Below are positions 1-6,247 of a stretch of DNA of 19,020 bases, one piece after another; the first letter of the stretch is position 1, and every line of letters starts with the position of its first letter. This stretch comes from Microcaldota archaeon. Its GTDB lineage: Archaea > B1Sed10-29 > JACOVT01. The stretch is taken from NCBI GenBank assembly GCA_016177165.1, contig JACOVT010000077.1, positions 1 through 19,020 on the forward strand, written 5' to 3'. Made by a program: the position numbers and the translations under genes. The notes under the pieces are model-generated. The model saw only the letters and a list, made by a program, of their open reading frames with translations. It did no database searches and was not told the origin of the DNA.

Positions 1-357
1 CTTGTCATCGGTGTTTTGGGGCAGGCCTACCGAGCGTGCCTCTTTTGCCGCGTCTTCTTTGCTTATGCTCGTGACGTACCTAAGTTTTCTTGTCCTGATT
101 TCAAGGTTTTTGAGTTCTTTCCTTAAGCGCTCGTGGAAACGCTGCTGTTTTGAGTAACCTAATGGGTCCCGGCTGATGTCCTTTTCGGAATCATAGAAAT
201 AGATTTCCTTCAATTCAAATGCATTGGATAGCTCTTTCGCAAGAGACGCAAACTGTTCAGCATCGAATGGGAGGTCATTCTGTTTTTTTAATGAATGGTA
301 AAAATTTGACGCGTCTATGAACAACGCAGCTAAGGGCTTGCGGATAAGAACACCCAT
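1..357 (-). CDS. NYN-domain protein, 5' part (gene runs off the left edge)
   Basis: The open frame starts at the ATG whose first base is 357 and stays open for 119 codons to the window edge, so only the N-terminal part is seen. The N-terminus reads MGVLIRKPLAALFIDASNFY, and the F-I-D-A-S-N-F segment (Asp15, Asn18) is the first acidic motif of the NYN / LabA-like family of PIN-fold nucleases. It is followed by a conserved-looking I-Y-F-Y-D-S segment. Known NYN proteins are predicted metal-dependent RNases; activity here is inferred, and the later catalytic Asp residues lie outside the window. The gene has its own TATA box about 43 bases upstream of the ATG and a strong dyad between the two. 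A second, different NYN gene lies at 16378-16845. Confidence 0.8.
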   Translation of the reverse strand, partial: MGVLIRKPLAALFIDASNFYHSLKKQNDLPFDAEQFASLAKELSNAFELKEIYFYDSEKDISRDPLGYSKQQRFHERLRKELKNLEIRTRKLRYVTSISKEDAAKEARSVGLPQNTDDK

Positions 358-360
358 AAG

Positions 361-392
361 CCCACGTTTGCCGGTTACCCGGCAACCGTGGG
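361..392. repeat. Near-perfect inverted repeat at the predicted transcription start of the left NYN gene
   Basis: Arms CCCACGTTTGCCGG (361-374) and CCGGCAACCGTGGG (379-392) are complementary over 14 bp with one mismatch, separated by TTAC. The centre (376.5) falls where a transcript from the TATA box at 397-403 should start (near 374), only 4 bases upstream of the start codon. That position suits a DNA operator better than an RNA hairpin, because a transcript starting there would contain just one arm. Confidence 0.7.
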
Positions 393-396
393 GAGG

Positions 397-403
397 CTAT
401 AAA
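397..403 (-). promoter_or_regulatory. TATA box for the left NYN gene
   Basis: On the minus strand the sequence reads TTATTTATAG, an archaeal TATA element. Start-site spacing of about 26 bp predicts initiation near 374 and a leader of roughly 17 bases. Confidence 0.5.
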
Positions 404-473
404 TAAGTTATGTTTGGCTTGTTTAAAAAGCTTCTAGGCTGCGGGGGCCTTGCACATAAACGAGGCCGGCAGG

Positions 474-1142
474 CTATTCGCCCACGTACTCGAAGATCGC
501 CTTTATGTTAAGGGGTTCCCGCAGGTCCTTTGGCGTTAACGGGCAGCTGTCGGTGAAGCAGCCGGGCGCGCCTTCCCAGTCGGAGAAGAACCAGCCGTCA
601 GCGGCGCGGGCGTTCAGGAACGGAAACTCGTCCGAAAGCGTGCCCGAGCATTTGGGCGGGCAGTCGATGTCACGCGTGGGGGAGCTATAGACTCGGCCTT
701 CTCCAATTATTTCCACGCTCACGCCGCCGGGCGCCTGCTTGACGTCGATAGCGACCGTCTGACACGCTTGTGAAGCGTCCAAGTCGACGGCGCAGACCCG
801 GAAAGTCCTGCTACCTTCGATGGTTGGCGCGCCTGCCAGCAGGCCGTTCTGGTTGAGCGAGAGTCCGAACGGCTGGAACCCAACCCCCGAGTCGAGCTGG
901 AAATGGTACGGCGGGTGGCCGCCGACCGGGTTGGTTGCATCCTTGTCGCAGAGCTGCGACGCGCTGGTGAGCGGCGGCTGGCAGAACGAATACGAATATG
1001 CTACGTCAACATACGCGTCCGGCAGTTGTGCCGGCGCGTTGAACGAGACGTTCGAGGGCGGGCGCGGGAACTGGTTTGACCCCGCACAACCGGATAGCAA
1101 AACTGCAGCCGAAAGCAGCAGCAGGGGCAAGTAAAGCTTCAC
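474..1142 (-). CDS. Lipoprotein with an Ig-like domain and a C-terminal beta-repeat domain
   Basis: The N-terminus (KLYLPLLLLSAAVLLSGC) is a signal peptide ending in the lipobox L-S-G-C, so the mature protein should be anchored to the outer face of the membrane by a lipid on that Cys. The middle part resembles a putative Ig domain (He_PIG type), with P-P-Y-H-F-Q-L, the pattern L-S-L-N-Q-N-G-L-L-A-G-A-P and then F-R-V-C-A-V-D. The C-terminal ~75 residues (G-R-V-Y-S-S-P, paired Cys, G-W-F-F-S-D-W-E-G, K-A-I-F-E-Y) resemble the bacterial/InlB B-type repeat found in secreted adhesins. Several Cys could form disulfides. An ATG occurs at 1151, but the TATA box at 1164-1170 predicts initiation at about 1142, exactly at the in-frame GTG, so a leaderless GTG start giving 222 aa is preferred. 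Substrate and partner are unknown; a role in cell-surface contact is inference. Confidence 0.75.
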   Translation of the reverse strand: MKLYLPLLLLSAAVLLSGCAGSNQFPRPPSNVSFNAPAQLPDAYVDVAYSYSFCQPPLTSASQLCDKDATNPVGGHPPYHFQLDSGVGFQPFGLSLNQNGLLAGAPTIEGSRTFRVCAVDLDASQACQTVAIDVKQAPGGVSVEIIGEGRVYSSPTRDIDCPPKCSGTLSDEFPFLNARAADGWFFSDWEGAPGCFTDSCPLTPKDLREPLNIKAIFEYVGE

Positions 1143-1163
1143 GCATTCCAAACTGCCGGATTG

Positions 1164-1170
1164 TTTATAA
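1164..1170 (-). promoter_or_regulatory. TATA box of the lipoprotein gene
   Basis: The minus strand reads CTTATAAAC. The distance from its centre to the GTG at 1142 is about 25 bp, which fits a leaderless transcript and decides the start codon. Confidence 0.6.
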
Positions 1171-1175
1171 GCATT

Positions 1176-1189
1176 GCCTCGCGAGAGGC
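1176..1189. repeat. Short inverted repeat between two divergent TATA boxes
   Basis: GCCTC and GAGGC flank a GCGA spacer. The element sits near the midpoint between the TATA boxes of the divergent lipoprotein and SET genes (1164-1170 and 1204-1210), where a shared regulator could bind. The arms are only 5 bp, so chance is possible. Confidence 0.3.
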
Positions 1190-1203
1190 CCTACGAGCCA
1201 AAC

Positions 1204-1210
1204 TTATAAA
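1204..1210 (+). promoter_or_regulatory. TATA box of the SET-domain gene
   Basis: TTATAAA is centred at 1207, 26 bp before the ATG at 1233. This predicts a leaderless mRNA and argues against the upstream in-frame ATG at 1161. Confidence 0.6.
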
Positions 1211-1232
1211 CTTTGGAGAGCTGCGATTAGTA

Positions 1233-1757
1233 ATGAAAGAAAAATATCCCGAAAAATCGTCCATAAGCCCGAAACTAGAAATACGATCATCACCCATTCA
1301 GGGTGGGGGCATATTCGCAAAAGAGCATATCAAGGCAGGGGAAACCGTGATTATTTGGGGCGGTAACTATGTTTCAATGGAAGAAGCGATGCGGGCTAAG
1401 AATCAGGAAGGCAAGGTTGTTCTGCAGCTCGATGATAACTTATTTACTGTTGAAGACAAGGGCGAAGATCCTGCCTATTTCATAAACCATTCTTGCGACC
1501 CAAATATCTGGATGAAAAACGCATTCACGTTTGTTGCGCGCAGGGACATCCAGCCCGGTGAAGAGCTCACCTCTGATTACATCTTGTGGGAAGCCGAGGA
1601 CTACGTCGCAAAATGGGACTGTAAATGTGGCTCTCCCCTATGCCGGAAAAAGATCACTGGAAAGGATTGGCGATTGCCTGAACTTCAAAAACGTTACAAA
1701 AACCATTTCATTCCGCTAATAAACAAGCGTATTCGGAAATCCCAAGCATCACATTAG
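1233..1757 (+). CDS. SET-domain protein, putative protein-lysine methyltransferase
   Basis: The 174-aa product carries the SET signature in order: GGGIFA (24-29) for S-adenosylmethionine binding, NHSCDPN (85-91) forming the pseudoknot, and GEELTSDY (109-116) with the catalytic Tyr. A Cys cluster, CKCGSPLC (130-137), follows and matches the post-SET zinc motif. SET enzymes transfer methyl groups from S-adenosylmethionine to lysine side chains; the target here is unknown, with chromatin proteins or ribosomal proteins possible in archaea. The protein is a bare SET plus post-SET unit with a basic tail and no pre-SET or other domain. The start is the ATG at 1233, which lies 26 bp after the TATA box. 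The gene is divergent from the lipoprotein gene and converges with the hydrolase, 18 bases away. Its lower GC than its neighbours hints at acquisition. Confidence 0.85.
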   Translation: MKEKYPEKSSISPKLEIRSSPIQGGGIFAKEHIKAGETVIIWGGNYVSMEEAMRAKNQEGKVVLQLDDNLFTVEDKGEDPAYFINHSCDPNIWMKNAFTFVARRDIQPGEELTSDYILWEAEDYVAKWDCKCGSPLCRKKITGKDWRLPELQKRYKNHFIPLINKRIRKSQASH

Positions 1758-1775
1758 TTAGCAACTCTTAGGAAG

Positions 1776-2402
1776 CTAGAGCCATTTCTCGAACCAGTCG
1801 CGCGTGGCGCGGGCGCACTCGTGCTCTTTTCCGGCAAACCCGTGGTCTGCCCGTGGGATTATTTCGAGGCTCTTTTCTCCAGGAATGTTTTTGAACAGTT
1901 CTTGGGAGTTTTGGGGCGGGACCACCGCGTCGATGGTGCCGTGCACGATTCGCGCGGGCTTGCGGAAGCGGAATCCTTCTTCTGGCCGTATGGCGGGCGC
2001 CCACAATACGAGAGATCGTACGCGCTCGTCCGGTACGAGCTCGACTGCCACACGCGCGCCGTAACTTTTGCCTACCACGCCGATGCGTTTCGGGTCGCAG
2101 TGCTGCGCGAGAAGGTCCAGCGCAGACTTGGCGCAGTCCACGTCGAGCTGGAAGTCGCTGCCTGCGGCGGCGCCTTCCTCATGGGCCGGGTAGTTAAACC
2201 TGAGAAAAGCAAAGCCTGCGCTTGCCAACGAGTGGGCGGCTGCGTCCACTACTTTCCAGCGCAGCGAAGGTCCGGAACCGGAGAGGTAGAGCACGCCGGG
2301 TGGCTTGTCAGTGTCCGGGCGAGCCAGCAAGCCCGAGATGGTGGCGTGCCTTGCCGTTATCTTTACTTGTGTTTCAACGAACTGCATTACTTCCCAACTC
2401 AT
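1776..2402 (-). CDS. Alpha/beta hydrolase (dienelactone hydrolase-like)
   Basis: The 208-aa protein shows an alpha/beta hydrolase fold: P-P-G-V-L-Y-L-S-G-S-G near residues 34-44 (oxyanion strand), nucleophile elbow GKSYG with Ser113, the acid in HGTIDAVVP (Asp158), and the base in ADHGF (His187). The length and the IDxVVPP region fit the dienelactone hydrolase or small alpha/beta-hydrolase group. Substrates could be esters, lactones or peptides; the sequence does not say which. It lies 42 bases downstream of the tRNA-Ile gene on the same strand and may be read through from that operon. A weak TATA-like CTAATATAG at 2416-2424 suggests its own promoter, but its spacing fits neither ATG well (2402, or Met6 at 2387). 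The N-terminal boundary is therefore uncertain by five codons. Confidence 0.8.
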   Translation of the reverse strand: MSWEVMQFVETQVKITARHATISGLLARPDTDKPPGVLYLSGSGPSLRWKVVDAAAHSLASAGFAFLRFNYPAHEEGAAAGSDFQLDVDCAKSALDLLAQHCDPKRIGVVGKSYGARVAVELVPDERVRSLVLWAPAIRPEEGFRFRKPARIVHGTIDAVVPPQNSQELFKNIPGEKSLEIIPRADHGFAGKEHECARATRDWFEKWL

Positions 2403-2444
2403 GCCATAAGTTCTGACTATATTAGAGTTGCCTTGATGGCGGCG

Positions 2445-2516
2445 TGGGCCTGGTAGGAATTGAACCTACGACCTCCCACGCATCAGGCGGGCGCCCTACC
2501 ACTAAGCCACAGGCCC
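2445..2516 (-). tRNA. tRNA-Ile (anticodon GAT)
   Basis: The minus strand folds as a 72-nt cloverleaf. The acceptor is GGGCCTG with CAGGCCC (7 perfect pairs) and discriminator A. The D arm is GCTT/GGGC with two G-U pairs and a minimal 7-nt loop AGTGGTA. The anticodon stem is CCCGC/GTGGG, loop CTGATGC, anticodon GAT at 2484-2482. The variable loop is AGGTC, and the T arm is GTAGG/CCTAC with loop TTCAATT. No CCA is encoded and no intron is present. The acceptor and anticodon stem match my recollection of archaeal tRNA-Ile(GAU). Two things are odd. The loop has G37-C38 where tRNA-Ile normally has A37-A38. The first 15 bases are also the last four codons plus the stop of ileS. It probably shares the ileS transcript, as no well-placed promoter is seen just upstream. 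Confidence 0.93.
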
Positions 2517-5363
2517 TTCTTGTGCCGCTTTTTTTACTGTTACCACCAGTTTTTCTCCGTCGTGTTCGAACTCGGAACTCTCTCCGGTAAATTCGGGTTT
2601 TTCCGAGAGCTTGAGCTCGCGCGCGTTCACGGCTTTCTTGAAAGTGTCAGCATCGAGCATGCCCAAAGCAGGTTTCGGGCCGGCAACGTTGACAATTACG
2701 GCATCCGTTTCAACGAGGCCGAGCTTCTTGCGCAGCGACTGGGCGTGGCGGATGGCATCGCGTGTGAAGCCCTCCCGCAACAGTTCGGCATCGAGCGTCT
2801 TGTCAAGGAACACCTTGCCGAACGGCACTTCAATCACCTCGTAATGCGTTCCGGGAGCTTTGGCAGTAAGCTTGACCGCCTTGACATTGGCTTGTTTCGC
2901 GATAAGCTCGTGGAGTGATTCTACCGCAGACTTTGTTTTCTGTTCCTTGGCTTCAACTAGCACCTGCCTCAATGGCTGCCTTAGCGGAATGGCTGCTTTG
3001 TTCCTCAAGTTTAGTGCGGCTTCGACGACATGCAAAGCGGCAGACACCTGTTCCTCGAGTTTCTCGTCCCGCTTGCCAGCGGCAGGCCAGCCCGCAAGGT
3101 GAACGCTTTCTTCTTGCGGGTATAGCTTGCGGTAATAGTGTTCAGAGAGGTGCATTAGTGAAGGAGCCAGCAGGCGCAGCGAGGCTGAAAGCAGCTCCCT
3201 TAGAGTCCATGATGCTGCTGATCTTGACGTTGGGTCGCTCGCTGCGCGCGTGCGGTCGCGTATCATTTTTATGTAAGTCTTGCTCACGTCGTCCGTGAGG
3301 AATGACTGCACTGCCACCATTGCCTTGAAGCCCTCGTATGAGGAGTTGAGCTTGCCGCACTGATCGACAACATGAGCGAGCCTTGAGAGTGCCCACGAGT
3401 CTTCTGCTTCTAGTTTTGGCTTCTTTGCTGGCACTCTGGCGGCGCAATATGTCTCGTAGAACCTGACAGTGTTTCCTATCAGCTCGAAGAAACGCTGGTA
3501 CTCTTCACACTTCTTCCAATCAAAGTTGATGTCCATGCTCGGGTCGTTGGCGAGAAAGTACCACCTGAGGGTGTCGCGGCCGTGCTTTGCTATCACGTCT
3601 TCTGGCTGGACGATGTTGCCTATTGACTTGCTCATCTTGACGCCGTGCGCGTCCAGCACCATCGCATGGAACACGACAGTCTTGAAAGGTATCCGGCCGA
3701 AAGTCATGAATCCAGTGATGGCTTGGGCGTTCCACCAGCCCCTAAATTGGTCGGCTCCCTCCAGTTCGAACTCGGTCTGGCGCAGCTTGTTGAGCGCGTC
3801 TGGCTTTTCGCCATTCAGGGAAGCCCATGGCGCGACGCCGGCATCAAACCAGACGTCCAGCACGTCCGAAACCCGGCGCATTTCCTTGCTACACTTGGAG
3901 CACTTGAAAGTGACCTCATCTATGAATGGCCGGTGCAGGTCCTCGAGTTTTCGCGGCAGCTCGCTGGCGCTGCCGATGACGCGTATCTCGCCGCATTGCT
4001 TGCACTCCCAAATCGGGAGTGGAATGCCCCAATAGCGTTGTCTTGATATGGGCCAGTCATTCAGGTTGGTGAGCCAGTCCTCGAAGCGCTTGCCGGCCCA
4101 TTCAGGCACCCAGCGGACCTTGCGGTTTTGCTCTATGAGCTCGTCACGGAATGCGCTAACGCGGAAGAACCATTGGGGGACCGTCATGAACAACAACGAA
4201 GATTTGCAGCGCCAGCACTTCGGGTAATCGTGCTCTATCTTTTCCTCTGCTACCAGCAAGCCGCGCTTGTTCAAGTCCTTTATGATGTCAGGGTCGGCCT
4301 CCTTTGCCTTCCGCCCAGCATACGGGCCTGCCTCTGGTTTGAACGTGCCGTCAGTATTCACCGGCGAGAGGACCGCCCAGCCCACCTTTTGGGCGACATC
4401 AAAGTCCTCGCGCCCGTGCCCGGGCGCGGAGTGGACGAGGCCCGTGCCTTCCTCGAGCGAGACGTACTTGTCTGCCAGAGCCACGAAATGCTTGACGTTT
4501 TTCTGCACTGGCAGGTCGGAAAACAGACAGTCAAACTCCCACTTGTCAAGCTCCCTACCCTTCACTACCTTGACTACCTTGCCTTTCTTCCCGGCAAGCT
4601 TGAGCACCTTTTCGACTAGCCCTTTTGCCAGCACCCAGGTCTCTCCACCCACATCGACAAACGCGTAATCGTACTTGGAGTGGGCCATCACGCCCACGTT
4701 TGCTGGCAATGTCCAGGGTGTCGTGGTCCAAACTATCAGGAACGCTCCCTTCTTGCCACGGACTGGCAGCTTGATGTAGATCGAGTTCTCCTTTACTTTT
4801 TCGTACTCGATCTCGTTGAACGCCACTGCGGTTTCGCAGTGGGGGCAGACGTGCACTGGATACGCGCCCTTGTATAGGAAGCCGTTCTCGAAAGCCTTGC
4901 GGAAAGTGAACCATGCGCCTTCAATGTACTTGTTTTGGAGCGTCATGTACGGGTTGTCCCAGTGCATCCAATGTCCCAGTTCGCGGAACTGGCGGGTCAT
5001 TATGTCCTTGTGTTCCATCACGAACTTGCGGCATTCCTCGTTGAACGCCTTGATGCCTATGCGTTCGATGTCCTGCTTTGTCTTGAAACCTAAACGCTTC
5101 TCCACTTTGTTCTCTATAGGCAGGCCGTGACAGTCCCAGCCCGGCTGCGAGCGCACGTTCTCGCCTTTTGCGCGCCAGTAGCGCAGGTAGTAGTCCTTTA
5201 GTATGCGGTTCATCGCAGTGCCGACGTGGATGCGACCGGAAGCGTATGGCGGGCCATCGACAAAGTGGAACTCCTCTTTTGAGGCGTGCTGCTTTAGCAC
5301 CCGCTCGGGGATGCCCTTCTCGTTCCAGTACTTTATCACTTCTTCTTCTATCTTGTTCGCCAT
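2502..5363 (-). CDS. ileS: Isoleucyl-tRNA synthetase
   Basis: This class I synthetase (953 aa) charges tRNA-Ile in the cytoplasm. The HIGH-type motif is PPYASGRIHVGT (38-49), with HVGT as in archaeal IleRS, and VKMSKS ends at 580. The CP1 editing domain lies roughly at 190-390, with TTTPWTLP at 213-220 and GTGLVHSAPGHG at 306-317. Zinc-type Cys pairs appear at 173/176 and 383/386, and at 454/457 and 488/491. W-P-I-S-R-Q-R-Y-W-G precedes the catalytic core's second half, and the C-terminus is an anticodon-binding helical domain. It is somewhat shorter than the ~1030-1050 aa common in archaea. The start is four bases after the ilvE stop, with a GAGTGAT ribosome site overlapping that stop. The final codons G-P-V-A-stop are encoded inside the tRNA-Ile gene; the A7 run at 2535-2529 just upstream is a possible indel site but the frame reads sensibly. 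Confidence 0.97.
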   Translation of the reverse strand: MANKIEEEVIKYWNEKGIPERVLKQHASKEEFHFVDGPPYASGRIHVGTAMNRILKDYYLRYWRAKGENVRSQPGWDCHGLPIENKVEKRLGFKTKQDIERIGIKAFNEECRKFVMEHKDIMTRQFRELGHWMHWDNPYMTLQNKYIEGAWFTFRKAFENGFLYKGAYPVHVCPHCETAVAFNEIEYEKVKENSIYIKLPVRGKKGAFLIVWTTTPWTLPANVGVMAHSKYDYAFVDVGGETWVLAKGLVEKVLKLAGKKGKVVKVVKGRELDKWEFDCLFSDLPVQKNVKHFVALADKYVSLEEGTGLVHSAPGHGREDFDVAQKVGWAVLSPVNTDGTFKPEAGPYAGRKAKEADPDIIKDLNKRGLLVAEEKIEHDYPKCWRCKSSLLFMTVPQWFFRVSAFRDELIEQNRKVRWVPEWAGKRFEDWLTNLNDWPISRQRYWGIPLPIWECKQCGEIRVIGSASELPRKLEDLHRPFIDEVTFKCSKCSKEMRRVSDVLDVWFDAGVAPWASLNGEKPDALNKLRQTEFELEGADQFRGWWNAQAITGFMTFGRIPFKTVVFHAMVLDAHGVKMSKSIGNIVQPEDVIAKHGRDTLRWYFLANDPSMDINFDWKKCEEYQRFFELIGNTVRFYETYCAARVPAKKPKLEAEDSWALSRLAHVVDQCGKLNSSYEGFKAMVAVQSFLTDDVSKTYIKMIRDRTRAASDPTSRSAASWTLRELLSASLRLLAPSLMHLSEHYYRKLYPQEESVHLAGWPAAGKRDEKLEEQVSAALHVVEAALNLRNKAAIPLRQPLRQVLVEAKEQKTKSAVESLHELIAKQANVKAVKLTAKAPGTHYEVIEVPFGKVFLDKTLDAELLREGFTRDAIRHAQSLRKKLGLVETDAVIVNVAGPKPALGMLDADTFKKAVNARELKLSEKPEFTGESSEFEHDGEKLVVTVKKAAQEGPVA

Positions 5364-5367
5364 GGGA

Positions 5368-6243
5368 TCACTCGTAGGGCGTGCTCATTTGGGGCACGCG
5401 CGCAAAGTATGTTTCCATAAGTTTATTGGTGACCTGCCGCGCCCCATTTCCTACTTTCTTTCCACCTATGGTCGCGACAGGCACGATGCCGGCGCCCGTA
5501 CCGGTTAGGAACACCTCGTCCGCACCAGTCAGTTCTTTCACTCCGAAGTCTTTCTCCAGCGCAGTTATTCCAATCTCTTTCGCGATCCTGAGAACTGCCG
5601 CTCGCGTTATTCCGGGCAGGCAGTTGGTTGAAAGAGTAGGCGTCCAGACTTCGCCGTTGCGCACAATGAATATGTTGTCGGCGCTTGCCTCGCTCACGCG
5701 GCCATCTGAAAGGAGCATTATCGACTCCTGCGCGCCTGCCTTGTTTGCTTCCATTATTGCAAAGGTGTTGTTGGCGTAGTTGCATATCTTGGCGCTGCCG
5801 TCCATGCATTCTTTGGGCGTCTTGCGCGTCTTTGCGACTACCACGTCCAAACCCCTCTCGTAGAACTCTTTAGGATAGAGCTGGATGCGGGAGATGATCA
5901 CTACCACGGTTGGCTCCTTGCACTTGTTCGGGTTGACTCCTAAGTCGCCGGGCCCGCGTGAGACGACCGGCCGGACATAGCCGTTGACGATTTGCGAGGC
6001 CTTGCAGGCGTCGAGCACCACTTGCCGGAAGTCTTGGCGGGGCATTGGTTCCTTAATGCCAAAGACTTTGAGCGAGTGGTAGAGTCGATCTAAGTGTTCC
6101 TCGAATAGGAGGAGCCGCTTGTCGGCGATCTTTATCCCCTCGAACACGCCGTCGCCGTAGAGGAACCCGTGGTCGAACACGCTGACGCTCGCCTCCCCGC
6201 GAGAGAGCAGCTTGCCGTTTACCCAAACTACCTCTTTTTCCAT
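5368..6243 (-). CDS. ilvE: Branched-chain amino acid aminotransferase
   Basis: This fold-type IV PLP enzyme (291 aa) interconverts Val/Leu/Ile and their 2-oxo acids with glutamate/2-oxoglutarate. Features seen: DHGFLYGDGVFEG (24-36), GYVRPVVSRG (88-97), the PLP lysine Lys152 in SAKICNYANN, Glu185 in VSEASADN, LPGITR and DEVFLTGTGAG. The G-D-L-G-V-N-P-N-K-C segment favours IlvE over D-alanine aminotransferase or aminodeoxychorismate lyase, the close alternatives. The true start is the ATG at 6243: it is four bases after the valS stop and has GGAGTGAT as ribosome site, whereas the longer frame to 6330 runs inside valS. It lies between valS and ileS, so one transcript would supply enzymes that make and use valine and isoleucine. 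Confidence 0.93.
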   Translation of the reverse strand: MEKEVVWVNGKLLSRGEASVSVFDHGFLYGDGVFEGIKIADKRLLLFEEHLDRLYHSLKVFGIKEPMPRQDFRQVVLDACKASQIVNGYVRPVVSRGPGDLGVNPNKCKEPTVVVIISRIQLYPKEFYERGLDVVVAKTRKTPKECMDGSAKICNYANNTFAIMEANKAGAQESIMLLSDGRVSEASADNIFIVRNGEVWTPTLSTNCLPGITRAAVLRIAKEIGITALEKDFGVKELTGADEVFLTGTGAGIVPVATIGGKKVGNGARQVTNKLMETYFARVPQMSTPYE

Positions 6244-6247
6244 GATA

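Noticed and set aside
406..473. Possible terminator after the lipoprotein gene
   Set aside because: AGGC/GCCT gives only a 4-bp stem before a short T-run on the minus strand; too weak to call.
1161..1232. Upstream ATG of the SET gene
   Set aside because: It lies at the lipoprotein TATA box and upstream of the gene's own TATA box, so it would not be transcribed.
1821..2456. Long plus-strand frame (211 codons) opposite the hydrolase gene
   Set aside because: It is antisense to a gene with a full catalytic triad, has no recognisable motif and runs into the tRNA gene; a shadow frame of GC-rich codons.
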